This document shows, one piece after another, positions 46,221-54,393 of a DNA stretch of 64,000 nucleotides. This DNA comes from Flavobacterium ichthyis. GTDB taxonomy: Bacteria > Bacteroidota > Bacteroidia > Flavobacteriales > Flavobacteriaceae. Position 1 is the stretch's first letter. The number at the start of each line of letters is the position of its first letter. A program made the translations under genes and the position numbers. The stretch spans positions 1 to 64,000 of the forward strand of contig NZ_JAABLM010000002.1 of assembly GCF_009915155.1 (NCBI RefSeq). The letters run 5' to 3'. Below the pieces are notes generated by a model. That model saw only the letters and a list, made by a program, of their open reading frames with translations. It did not search any database and had not been told where the DNA came from.

Positions 46221-46580
46221 TCATCCATCACTCAGTCTTTTTTTAATTGTTTTTACGGATGCTACAAATATGGAAATGAGTTCGTTATTCTCATTCATTA
46301 ATAATTCGATTTCATTTTTTGGGATTAATTCTAACTCTACAATTAGTTCTAACCAAAAGAGGGTTTCATCGGCTTCCTCAATCACCGTCCCCATTTTCGA
46401 AATAAAATCTTTGTCGCTTTTTGCTCTACAAACCGCTCTATAGTTAGCCGCAACAGAAGTCGCAGAACGTACAATTTGATTTGTAATCGTCCAGCCAATT
46501 TGTTTATGCGGCAAACCATCAGCCATTTTAACAATCTGAACAGCAAATGCTTTGGTTCTATTTTTAAGTACTTCTTTCAT
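46221..46580 (-). CDS. Four-helix-bundle protein, S23/IVP type, cassette 2
   Basis: 119 residues. The pattern NQIVRSATSVAANYRAVCRA, KSDKDFISKMGTVIEEADET and LELIVELELIP belongs to the second large branch of the S23/four-helix-bundle family. It differs from cassette 1 (16091), which has SIPSNIAEGSARNS in the same place, so the two are not recent copies. It lies between two ankyrin genes, reads in the same direction, and is flanked on both sides by short tandem repeats. No rRNA or reverse transcriptase is near. Confidence 0.87.
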   Translation of the reverse strand: MKEVLKNRTKAFAVQIVKMADGLPHKQIGWTITNQIVRSATSVAANYRAVCRAKSDKDFISKMGTVIEEADETLFWLELIVELELIPKNEIELLMNENNELISIFVASVKTIKKRLSDG

Positions 46581-46583
46581 TTT

Positions 46584-46700
46584 TATTTAGGATTGTGGAT
46601 TTAGGATTTGGGATTTGGGATTTGGGATTTGGGATTGCGGATTTGGGATTTATGAATTAATCAATCATCATTCATCAATCCAAAATCATCATTCAGCAAT
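46584..46700 (-). repeat. Short tandem repeats, 5' side of four-helix-bundle cassette 2
   Basis: On the plus strand: about eight GATTTGG-like 7-base units, then TATGAATTAATCAATCATC and CATTCATCAATC units. The GATTT run and the AATC run are partly complementary, so the array could fold on itself. It ends one base before the stop of the upstream ankyrin gene. Confidence 0.85.
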
Positions 46701-46701
46701 C

Positions 46702-47907
46702 CTAATTCATCAATAATTTCACGGTTTTTTCTTTTAAATTATCATTACTTGCCAAATCCAACGGCAATTTGTCTTGAGCATTTCTGATGGAAATATCTGC
46801 TCCTTTTTCCAATAACATTTTCACCTTTTTGTAGATGTCTTTGGCTTTTTCGGCTTCAAAATTTAGGTTCACATTGCAAACTTTGTGTAGTAAGGTGTCT
46901 CCGTTATCGTCTTGCTCATTGATGTCGGCATACAAATGATTGAGAACAATTTCAAAAACGGCAAAAGGTTTGGTAATGGCCATATCCAAAGGTGTTGTGG
47001 GACTTCCGTAGTACAAACATTTGTGGGTCAAATCGGCTCCTTGTTCCAACATTTTGGCTAAATATTGTAAAGCATTTTCGCTTGGATAATTATTTAATCT
47101 GTTGAGGTATTCAAACAGCATCGAAGTACCTTCTGTATTGGGTTCGTCAAAATTCGGGCTGTCAAATTCGCACAACAAATCGTAAATTTCATTATCGATT
47201 TTATCTACCAAAGCCACGTAAAACATCGAATTTCCGCGATTGTCTTTGTGCTGTGCATCGGCTCCGTTTTCGAGTAAAATTCGCACCGCATTTTTGTTGC
47301 CTGCATCAATGGCTTTTTGCAAAGGTGTAACATTTCCTTTATTTTTGTGGTTAACATTCAAGCCATAATTAACCAATAATTCAACATATACTTCAGGTAA
47401 ATCAAGATGCAACAAAGAGTTTTCCGAAGCATCAATTTCATTATGCTTGCAACCTTTTTGAATTAAAATTTGAATGGCTTTTACTGGTAATTTTTTGATG
47501 AGTGCCCATTTTAAAATACTAGTGTTTGAAATGGTTTCATCAATATTTTCAATGGTTGAAGCAAATTTTTCTAAAAATTCTAAAGCATCTAAATTGGGAG
47601 TTTCTTTCGAAATGATTTCGTAATTAAATGCCGTAATAGGTTGCGAATAAAATGGAATATTCCCTAAAACAGCTTCAATAAAACTTCCTGAAAAACTGTC
47701 CAATTCAAAGATATCGGTTGTTACCAATTTTTCGTCAATGAGGATAAAAATCGTGCTAAATGATTTTTGTTTCAGGGCTTCGGTTACCAAATAAGTTTGG
47801 TCCCAATTGTTGAGTTCTTTGTATGCCGAGGGATTTTCTTTCAGCATTTCATCTACCAATATAAATTTATGATTGGTAAATGCTTCTCGGAGTGTTAGGT
47901 TTGACAT
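46702..47907 (-). CDS. Ankyrin-repeat protein
   Basis: 401 residues. The N-terminal 140 residues are helical and degenerate; clear ankyrin repeats begin near 150 (NKGNVTPLQKAIDAGNKNAVRILLENGADAQHKD, DNGDTLLHKVCNVNLN, KMLLEKGADISIRNAQDKLPLDLAS). No signal peptide. It shares direction and theme with the ankyrin-SHOCT gene downstream; the two were probably adjacent before cassette 2 arrived. Confidence 0.85.
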   Translation of the reverse strand: MSNLTLREAFTNHKFILVDEMLKENPSAYKELNNWDQTYLVTEALKQKSFSTIFILIDEKLVTTDIFELDSFSGSFIEAVLGNIPFYSQPITAFNYEIISKETPNLDALEFLEKFASTIENIDETISNTSILKWALIKKLPVKAIQILIQKGCKHNEIDASENSLLHLDLPEVYVELLVNYGLNVNHKNKGNVTPLQKAIDAGNKNAVRILLENGADAQHKDNRGNSMFYVALVDKIDNEIYDLLCEFDSPNFDEPNTEGTSMLFEYLNRLNNYPSENALQYLAKMLEQGADLTHKCLYYGSPTTPLDMAITKPFAVFEIVLNHLYADINEQDDNGDTLLHKVCNVNLNFEAEKAKDIYKKVKMLLEKGADISIRNAQDKLPLDLASNDNLKEKTVKLLMN

Positions 47908-48204
47908 GACTTTGGATGGATTTTAAGGTTTGTTTTTATGGCTGAAAAGGCAAGTAAAAAAATGTAATGTGTATCACTAAAATAGCTAAAATGCCTAAAA
48001 ATGATTCTTTTACATGTAAGTAGCAACTGTTTTCTCTTTCTTATCTCAATGTATTTGTCTTTTATAAATAATCAATTGCATTTGAATAATAACAGATGTA
48101 CCGCCTTTTATATACTTTTTGTAGTGACAAAACGCTAATTTCTGGAGTATTTTTTAACTATAATTCTCGAGCGATTTTATGCTCCGAAAACAGAATTTTT
48201 AAAA
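47908..48204. other. Gene-free stretch, 297 bases
   Basis: AT-rich. It contains the upstream region of the ankyrin gene at 46702. I see no repeat unit, hairpin terminator or exact promoter box. Confidence 0.5.
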
Positions 48205-49023
48205 CTATTGATTGTTCAAAGTCCAAATAAGTGCTTTTTCTTTTGTGGCTCTAAAGATTGTAGTGTGTTGTTCTTTTGGCTCGTCAGAATAGTTCCATCT
48301 TAGATTTTGAAGATTTTCGGTTTTGAAAATATCTGCCAATTGTCTAGTGTAAGGTGAAATATCAGTAGCATCAGAGCCCGCAAACCATACTTTTTTCTCG
48401 CTTCCGGCTGGAATTTTCTTTAAATTTTCTTTTGCGTTTTTCACCAAATATTGATTGTTCCACCACAATGAGGGATCAAAAGCAATGTAGTAATCAAATA
48501 ACTCTGGTTTTAGGAAAAATGTTTCCATCACAAAAAGCCCGGAGAGCGACTCGCCTAAAATTCCCCTTTTGCCCGATGTACGGTAATTTTTTTCGATTTC
48601 GGGAAACAATTCATCACTAATGAAAGCACGAAATTTTTCTGAACCACCTATTACTGGAGCAATTTCTTTATCTTTTTCGACTTCAGTAAAACCAGATAAA
48701 TCTCTTCGACGTTCGGTATTTTCTATGCCTACCAAAATCATTGGCGGAATTTTATTAGATTGAATAAGTTTTGAAAAGGTGTTGGCAATGTGTGGAAAAT
48801 CTTCTTTAATTCCACCATCAGCCATATACATTACCGGAAAGCTGTCTCTGGATTTAGCATATCCATCGGGCGTCCAGATATTTATTACTCTTTTTTCACC
48901 AACATTTTTCGATTGAATTTCGAAAGTTTCGTGTACAGGAATTGGATCGTTTGGTTGTTGATTATTGCCACAGCTTACCCAAAAAAAGGCCGAAAAAACA
49001 ATTGCAACGGTAATAATTTTCAT
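48205..49023 (-). CDS. Alpha/beta-hydrolase lipoprotein, esterase-D/IroE type
   Basis: 272 residues. Lipobox ending at Cys18 (FFWVSCGNN), then the esterase fold: FPVMYMADGG, nucleophile in RGILGESLSGLFVM, and the acid and His in the C-terminal part (AGSDATD, KEQHTTIF). The family covers siderophore-ester hydrolases, S-formylglutathione hydrolases and feruloyl esterases; substrate is not clear. As a lipoprotein it would act in the periplasm or at the outer membrane. Confidence 0.85.
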   Translation of the reverse strand: MKIITVAIVFSAFFWVSCGNNQQPNDPIPVHETFEIQSKNVGEKRVINIWTPDGYAKSRDSFPVMYMADGGIKEDFPHIANTFSKLIQSNKIPPMILVGIENTERRRDLSGFTEVEKDKEIAPVIGGSEKFRAFISDELFPEIEKNYRTSGKRGILGESLSGLFVMETFFLKPELFDYYIAFDPSLWWNNQYLVKNAKENLKKIPAGSEKKVWFAGSDATDISPYTRQLADIFKTENLQNLRWNYSDEPKEQHTTIFRATKEKALIWTLNNQ

Positions 49024-49122
49024 AAGTGCTTCTATTCAAATTGTTAACTAGCTGCAAGATAACATTTATATTTTATCACGCGAAAAATATTATTAGTTAT
49101 AAATATCTATACAAAGTATAAT

Positions 49123-50616
49123 TTATAAATTATTGTAAAACCAAGAATTTACGAGATTATTTTCGAATCCTACACTATTTTTATGATGAAATTCATTCGA
49201 GTTTTTGTCATATATATAGTCTTCAGCCCAAGTTTTAAAATTTTGCGCAAGCGATTTAATACTTTCTACTACAAATTTTATTTCTTCGTTAGTTGTTGTT
49301 GGATGAATCGACATCCTTATCCAACCTGGTTTCTTAATATAATCTCCAGCAGTGATCAAATCGGTCAAACTTTTAGAAGTCGCCTCATCCACATGAAGCA
49401 AATAATGTCCGTAAGTTCCGGCACAACTACAACCCCCACGCGTTTGAATTCCGAAACGGTCATTTAAAATTTTTACACCTAGATTAAAATGTAAATCGTG
49501 AATGTAAAAAGATATCACCCCTAACCTGTTTTGGTGTTGACTTGCCAAAATAGTAAGATTTTCTACTTTTAAAAGTTTAGAAAAAACATAATCTGTAATT
49601 TCTTTTTCGCGTTTTAAAATATTATGAACCCCCATTTTTTCCTTTAATTGAATGGCAAGTGCGGTTTTAATTACCTGCAAAAATCCAGGTGTTCCTCCAT
49701 CTTCTCTTTCTTCAATATCATCTAAATATTTGTGCTCACCCCAGGGATTTGTCCACGATACGGTTCCTCCACCCGGATGGTCTGGAATAACATTGTTATA
49801 CAATTTTTTATTAAAAACCATCACGCCAGAAGTACCAGGACCGCCTAAAAATTTATGTGGCGAAAAGAAAATGGCATCTAAATAAGCCAATGAATCTTCA
49901 GGATGCATGTTAATGTCAACGTAAGGTGCCGAACATGCAAAATCTACAAAGCAAACACCGTTATTTTCGTGAATTAATTTCGCCACTTCATAATAAGGTA
50001 TTTTGATTCCGGTAACATTAGAACATGAAGTAATAGAGGCAATTTTAAATTGGTGATTTTTATATTTTTCTAATAAATTTTTAAAGCCATCTAAACATAA
50101 AAGTCCTTCGGGACAAGCCGGAATTACTTCAACCTTTGCAATCGTTTCTAACCAGCTAGTTTGGTTTGAATGATGTTCCATGTGAGAAACAAATACAACG
50201 GGTCTTTTCTCTTCTGGAATTTTAGTGTATTCGCGCAAATTTTCGGGTAATCTTAATCCCAAAATTCTTTGAAATTTGTTAATTACTCCAGTCATTCCGG
50301 TTCCATCAGTAATTAATACATCATTTTCGCTGGCGTTAACATGTTGTTTAATAATTTTTCTAGCTTCGTGATATGCCATAGTCATAGCGGTGCCGGAAAC
50401 GGTAGTTTCGGTATGGGTATTGGCAACGAATGGTCCAAAATTCTCTAATAACTTTTCTTCAATGGGACGATAAAGTCTGCCACTTGCGGTCCAGTCAGTA
50501 TAAACCAAAGATTGTGTCCCAAATGGTGACTCAAACTCTTGATTGATTCCTACAATGTTTTTGCGAAAAGTTTTAAAATATTCTTCTAAATTGATAGAGG
50601 TTTCGGCTTCGGTCAT
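49123..50616 (-). CDS. Class V aminotransferase (cysteine-desulfurase-like)
   Basis: 497 residues, longer than the 400-residue norm. The PLP lysine lies in FFSPHKFLGGPGTSGVMVF; SHMEHHSNQTSW is the usual histidine box; TRGGCSCAGTYGH occupies the place of the catalytic Cys loop of SufS/IscS but with two cysteines, a pattern of a less-studied branch. It may release sulfur from cysteine or act on another amino acid. The ORF opens at a TTG (50625), but ATG 50616 is the better start, 14 bases after a likely transcription start. Confidence 0.85.
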   Translation of the reverse strand: MTEAETSINLEEYFKTFRKNIVGINQEFESPFGTQSLVYTDWTASGRLYRPIEEKLLENFGPFVANTHTETTVSGTAMTMAYHEARKIIKQHVNASENDVLITDGTGMTGVINKFQRILGLRLPENLREYTKIPEEKRPVVFVSHMEHHSNQTSWLETIAKVEVIPACPEGLLCLDGFKNLLEKYKNHQFKIASITSCSNVTGIKIPYYEVAKLIHENNGVCFVDFACSAPYVDINMHPEDSLAYLDAIFFSPHKFLGGPGTSGVMVFNKKLYNNVIPDHPGGGTVSWTNPWGEHKYLDDIEEREDGGTPGFLQVIKTALAIQLKEKMGVHNILKREKEITDYVFSKLLKVENLTILASQHQNRLGVISFYIHDLHFNLGVKILNDRFGIQTRGGCSCAGTYGHYLLHVDEATSKSLTDLITAGDYIKKPGWIRMSIHPTTTNEEIKFVVESIKSLAQNFKTWAEDYIYDKNSNEFHHKNSVGFENNLVNSWFYNNL

Positions 50617-50635
50617 GAGGTGCAAATTTTGACTC

Positions 50636-50664
50636 CAAATATACTATTTTTAAAAATAATACAA
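50636..50664 (-). promoter_or_regulatory. Promoter of the class V aminotransferase gene
   Basis: On the minus strand: TTG (50664-50662), 18 bases, TATATTTG (50643-50636). Both boxes match the Bacteroidota consensus. Confidence 0.65.
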
Positions 50665-50699
50665 ATGTGATGTCAAAAGCGCAATCCGGTGATTTTTTG

Positions 50700-50731
50700 A
50701 AAAAAAAAACTCCGAAAAATTAATTCGGAGT
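50700..50731 (-). terminator. Terminator after the YegP-like gene
   Basis: ACTCCGAA / TTCGGAGT stem (50709-50716 and 50724-50731), with a T run on the minus strand. Confidence 0.75.
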
Positions 50732-50742
50732 TTCTCTTTTTA

Positions 50743-51072
50743 TTAAAGTTCTTCTTTTACCTCGGCATCTGGTGCATTTTTTTTCACCGATTCAATTCCA
50801 TTGTCGCGACCGGAAACCGAAGCATACATTTGGCTCGAGCCAATCACTTGTCCGTTTGTAGCATTTAGATTAAAATAAACTCTTCCATCTGAAGCTTCCT
50901 TTTTCTCAAATCTTGCGTCATCCTGAGAATTTTTTCTAACAGATTCAATTCCGTTCAAGCAATTTGCTTTTGAAGAATAACCTTGACTTGACAAAATGAT
51001 TTCGCCGTTCCCGGCTTTTAAAACAAATTGGAAATCGTCATTTTTTCTTTTTGTTACTAAAAATGTGCCCAT
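50743..51072 (-). CDS. YegP/DUF1508-type protein, tandem repeat
   Basis: 109 residues made of two DUF1508 units (GNGEIILSSQGYSSKANCLNGIESVRKNS and TNGQVIGSSQMYASVSGRDNGIESVKKNA). Each unit is about 48 residues and together they fill the protein. Function is unknown; related proteins are small and cytosolic. Its own terminator follows. Confidence 0.88.
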   Translation of the reverse strand: MGTFLVTKRKNDDFQFVLKAGNGEIILSSQGYSSKANCLNGIESVRKNSQDDARFEKKEASDGRVYFNLNATNGQVIGSSQMYASVSGRDNGIESVKKNAPDAEVKEEL

Positions 51073-51180
51073 AAAATTACTGTTTGGTTAATTAATTGTT
51101 GCAATTTAAACAAATTAACTAAACAAAAAATTTTTTTCAAAAAATTATTATTTTTACTTCAATTAAATTAAAGTCACAAT

Positions 51181-51534
51181 ATGTTAGTTGCTATTCATCC
51201 AAAATTACCCATGCGAGATAAAGAAGTTACTAAGAATTTTTATTTGAATCTCGGTTTTAAAAATTTTGGGGGTGATTATGAGGATTATTTAATGATGCAA
51301 AAAGACGCGATTGAAATACATTTTTTCGAATTTAAAGAAATAATTCCTGCCGAAAATGATGGGCAAGTTTACATTCGTACTATAAATATTGAAACGGTTT
51401 ACAATGACTTTATAGCTTCCGGCGTAAAAATTCATCCCAACGGAAGTTTGGCGCTAAAGCCTTGGAAACAAATGGAATTTTCTATTCTCGACCCAGATTG
51501 TAATCTGCTAACTTTTGGCGAAAGCCAAATTTAA
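51181..51534 (+). CDS. VOC-family protein (glyoxalase / bleomycin-resistance type)
   Basis: 117 residues. The beta-alpha-beta-beta-beta layout with MRDKEVTKNFYLNLGFKNFGGDY, EIHFFEF and FSILDPDCNLLTFGE marks the vicinal-oxygen-chelate fold. The last segment (DPDCNLLTF) is like bleomycin-resistance proteins. Resistance is only one of many roles; here none can be shown. It converges with the gene ending at 51537. Confidence 0.82.
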   Translation: MLVAIHPKLPMRDKEVTKNFYLNLGFKNFGGDYEDYLMMQKDAIEIHFFEFKEIIPAENDGQVYIRTINIETVYNDFIASGVKIHPNGSLALKPWKQMEFSILDPDCNLLTFGESQI

Positions 51535-51536
51535 AA

Positions 51537-51794
51537 CTAATTATTGAGTGTTTCATTTTTTATGATTTGCACTTTTCCGATTTCTACCTGATCACTTTCA
51601 ATGATTCTAACCCCTAAAACGTTGATGGGAATTTGATGTAATTCTTCTCCTGAATTTTTAATCTCGTCAATAATATAATGATAATTGAGCGGATTTAATG
51701 CTACAGAATCGCCTTTGTTTATTTTGTGTTCAAAGATATAGTCACGTAAAATTTTGAATGAAATTGGATTTCCTATAAATGTTTGTTTAGACAT
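51537..51794 (-). CDS. Small hypothetical protein
   Basis: 85 residues, starting MSKQTFIGNPISFKILRDY. The open frame runs back through the tRNA-His gene to 52049, but that extension reads through the tRNA and its terminator, so ATG 51794 is the real start. Central part (SVALNPLNYHYIIDEIKNS) followed by strands. Family not recognised. Confidence 0.7.
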   Translation of the reverse strand: MSKQTFIGNPISFKILRDYIFEHKINKGDSVALNPLNYHYIIDEIKNSGEELHQIPINVLGVRIIESDQVEIGKVQIIKNETLNN

Positions 51795-51865
51795 GGTATT
51801 CGGTTTTCTTACTAAATTATAAAGAAATTTTTGATAAAATCCACATGTTAAGTTTTTATTAGGAA

Positions 51866-51896
51866 TAAAAAAAGCCTCTGGAAAACCAGAGGCTTT
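51866..51896 (-). terminator. Terminator of the tRNA-His gene
   Basis: AAAGCCTCTGG / CCAGAGGCTTT (51871-51881 and 51886-51896) with a four-base loop and a T run on the minus strand, directly after the tRNA. Confidence 0.9.
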
Positions 51897-51897
51897 G

Positions 51898-51972
<75 letters not shown>

Positions 51973-51988
51973 GTTTGTTTTGCGAGTG

Positions 51989-52018
51989 CAAAGATAGTGT
52001 AAGTTTTATTTTTTACAA
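51989..52018 (-). promoter_or_regulatory. Promoter of tRNA-His
   Basis: On the minus strand: TTG (52018-52016), 19 bases, TATCTTTG (51996-51989), an exact Bacteroidota consensus, 16 bases before the tRNA 5' end. It is the strongest promoter match in the window. Confidence 0.8.
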
Positions 52019-52035
52019 ATAAATTTTTGATTTTT

Positions 52036-52752
52036 TTATACCAAATCACTTAAACTATTGACTGCCAAATACCTTTCAACAGTGAAACCTTCTGCATATT
52101 CCGAATTAATTAACCTTCCTAAATCTTGTGCACGATATAAAATACTATCTCTAAAATTTTTGGTGGCAATTGGTGTTACCGGTTCGTTAGAATTTGGGTC
52201 ATAAAACTGCGATTGATAAGCCATCAAAGCTTCTACTTTTTTGTCTAAAAAACCTGTAACATCTACCACAAAATCTGGTTTTAAATCTTTCCATTGGATA
52301 TAGTGGTACACTAATTTTGGTCGCCAAGCTTGTTGGTTTTCGCCATCAACATTGGTTTCGATTTTTATTAATCCGGACAAAAAACATGCATCCGAAACTA
52401 ATTTACTGCCTTTTCCATGGTCAATATGTCGGTCATCAATTGCATTACAAATCACGATTTCCGGACGGTATTTTCGTAGCATTTTGATAATTTGAATTTG
52501 ATGATTTTCGTCATTGACAAAAAAGCCATCACGCATTTTTAAATTTTCTCTAACTGAAACTCCTAAAATTTTTGCGGCAGTAGCCGCTTCTTCATCTCGG
52601 ATTTCAGCGGTTCCTCGAGTGCCTAATTCTCCTCGGGTTAAATCTATAATTCCTACTTTTTTTCCTAAAGAAACTTCTTTCGCAAGGGTTGCACCACAAC
52701 CTAATTCCACGTCATCTGGATGTGCTCCAAAACACAATATGTCTAATTTCAT
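52036..52752 (-). CDS. bshB1: Bacillithiol biosynthesis deacetylase BshB1
   Basis: 238 residues, LmbE/PIG-L fold. The zinc-binding AHPDDVELGCG is at 10-20, DLTRGELGTRGT follows, and HIDHGKGSKL holds the third ligand region. It removes acetyl from GlcNAc-malate to give GlcN-malate, the second step of bacillithiol synthesis, in the cytosol. It starts 8 bases after the isochorismate synthase gene ends. Full length; motif set as in BshB1 from Bacteroidota. Confidence 0.92.
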   Translation of the reverse strand: MKLDILCFGAHPDDVELGCGATLAKEVSLGKKVGIIDLTRGELGTRGTAEIRDEEAATAAKILGVSVRENLKMRDGFFVNDENHQIQIIKMLRKYRPEIVICNAIDDRHIDHGKGSKLVSDACFLSGLIKIETNVDGENQQAWRPKLVYHYIQWKDLKPDFVVDVTGFLDKKVEALMAYQSQFYDPNSNEPVTPIATKNFRDSILYRAQDLGRLINSEYAEGFTVERYLAVNSLSDLV

Positions 52753-52760
52753 TTTAATTT

Positions 52761-53813
52761 TTACTTGGTTAATGCTTTTTTTATAGTTAACGCTTTGTTG
52801 GCGGTTTCGTAAAATTCTTTTTCAGCATTGCTTTGCGCGGTAATGCCACAACCGACAAAAATATCCATCTGAGAATCGGATACTTTCATGCAACGCAAGT
52901 TGACGTAAAGATCTGCGGTTACTTGACTTTCGGTGTTTTTGTTCCAATTTAATTCGCCTAAAAAACCAGAATAATATTCTCTTTCGTAATCTTCATTTTC
53001 TACAATAAATTTTTTTGCTTTTTCTTTTGGAAAACCACAAACCGCGGGTGTTGGATGTAAAAAATCCACAATGTTTGTTAAGGAGGCTTGACTTTCTAAT
53101 TGCGCTGAAATTTCAGTTTTGATATGAGCTAAATTTCCGGCTTTAATGGTTTTTGGTTCCGACACCTGAATATTTGAAGTAAAATCTTTCAAATTTTCTG
53201 TGATAAATTGGGTTACAAATAATTGCTCCTCTTTTTCTTTTTCTTCCCAAATAATGTCTTCTTTAAAAACCTGTGTTCCTGCTAAAGCTACGGTTTGTAC
53301 ATTATTATTTTCTACTTTTAAGAGCTGTTCGGGAGTTGCACCAGTCCAAATTCCAGCTTCGGGATGGTAAAACAAATACCTGAATGCTGTTGGGTATAAT
53401 TGTAAAAGATTGGCAAAAGCCTTAAATGCATCAATTTTTTTTGGTAAAATTTCCTTGCGTGAAAGCACTACTTTTTCAAAATTTTTCTCTTGTATTGCAA
53501 TCAAAGCTTTTTTAACGAGAGTTTCAAATGCTATTTTACCTTCTTCGGAAATCTTGGCATCATCTACCTCAAAATTTTCATCAGGAAAAAATTCTTCCGA
53601 AATAAAAATAGCGTCATTCTTGGGAATTATTAATTTTTTTTCTCCCGAAAAAGGTGCAAAAACAAAACCTTCTTGAGTAAAATTTTCCAAAAAATAACTT
53701 TTCCCAGATTGTTGAAATATCCCGTCAACGATAGCTTGATTAGGTTTTGAATAGATTACAAAAGGCTTTTTCTCAGCAAAAGATTGTCGAGCCGTTTCGA
53801 ATAGCTTTTTCAT
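52761..53813 (-). CDS. menF: Isochorismate synthase (MenF/EntC type)
   Basis: 350 residues, chorismate-binding domain. Marks: KVVLSRKEILPKK, WTGATPEQLLKV, LAGTQVFKEDIIWEEKEKEEQLFVTQFI, HLHPTPAV-like LHPTPAVCGFPKEKA and REYYSGFLGELNW. It turns chorismate into isochorismate for menaquinone or a siderophore; no siderophore genes are here and the thioesterase partner points to menaquinone. Its start overlaps the thioesterase stop by 4 bases. Confidence 0.88.
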   Translation of the reverse strand: MKKLFETARQSFAEKKPFVIYSKPNQAIVDGIFQQSGKSYFLENFTQEGFVFAPFSGEKKLIIPKNDAIFISEEFFPDENFEVDDAKISEEGKIAFETLVKKALIAIQEKNFEKVVLSRKEILPKKIDAFKAFANLLQLYPTAFRYLFYHPEAGIWTGATPEQLLKVENNNVQTVALAGTQVFKEDIIWEEKEKEEQLFVTQFITENLKDFTSNIQVSEPKTIKAGNLAHIKTEISAQLESQASLTNIVDFLHPTPAVCGFPKEKAKKFIVENEDYEREYYSGFLGELNWNKNTESQVTADLYVNLRCMKVSDSQMDIFVGCGITAQSNAEKEFYETANKALTIKKALTK

Positions 53814-54238
53814 TTTTTTATTCGGTCCAAAACAATGTTTGTCAATTTACAAAGCGAAACCAGTTCGTCATTTTCGTCCGTAATTCTTATTTCCCAAAGA
53901 TGTACCATTCTGCCTTTGTGAATAATTTTTGCAGTACCAAAAACAGTTCCTGCACGTTTACTTTTTACATGATTTGCTGAAATTTCAATTCCTCTAACTT
54001 CTTGTTTTTCAACATCTATAAACATTAAAGATGCCGCGCTTCCCACGCTTTCTGCTAATGCAACAGAAGCACCGCCATGAAGCAACCCCATGGGTTGGTG
54101 AACTCGAGAATTTACTGGCATTTTGGCTTTTAAAAATCCTTCACCAGCCTCAATGAACTCTATTTCAAGAGTTTCCATCAATGTATTTTGACACCACTTT
54201 TTACAATTTTCTATCATGGTGTGTTTATCTGTAATCAT
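53810..54238 (-). CDS. Hotdog-fold thioesterase (MenI/PaaI type)
   Basis: 142 residues. HQPMGLLHGGASVALAESVGSAASL is the hotdog thioesterase signature, with the catalytic Glu in LAESVGS. Set first in an operon with isochorismate synthase, it is most likely the 1,4-dihydroxy-2-naphthoyl-CoA hydrolase of menaquinone synthesis; PaaI-type phenylacetyl-CoA thioesterase is the alternative. Stop and start overlap by four bases with the next gene. Confidence 0.85.
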   Translation of the reverse strand: MITDKHTMIENCKKWCQNTLMETLEIEFIEAGEGFLKAKMPVNSRVHQPMGLLHGGASVALAESVGSAASLMFIDVEKQEVRGIEISANHVKSKRAGTVFGTAKIIHKGRMVHLWEIRITDENDELVSLCKLTNIVLDRIKK

Positions 54239-54257
54239 AATTTTATTTTAATTTGTT

Positions 54258-54265
54258 CAAAAATA
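54258..54265 (-). promoter_or_regulatory. Candidate -7 box for the thioesterase-menF-bshB1 operon
   Basis: TATTTTTG on the minus strand, an exact TAnnTTTG match 20 bases before the ATG at 54238. No clear -33 TTG. Confidence 0.45.
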
Positions 54266-54393
54266 CATAAAAATTGGGGTTTAATAATATTAATGATTGC
54301 GTTAATCTAATTGTAAATTGGTAATAGAGCAACAGAATTTTCTGCTTTAGTCAATAGTATTTTTACTATTTTTACCAAATAAATTTATTGTAA

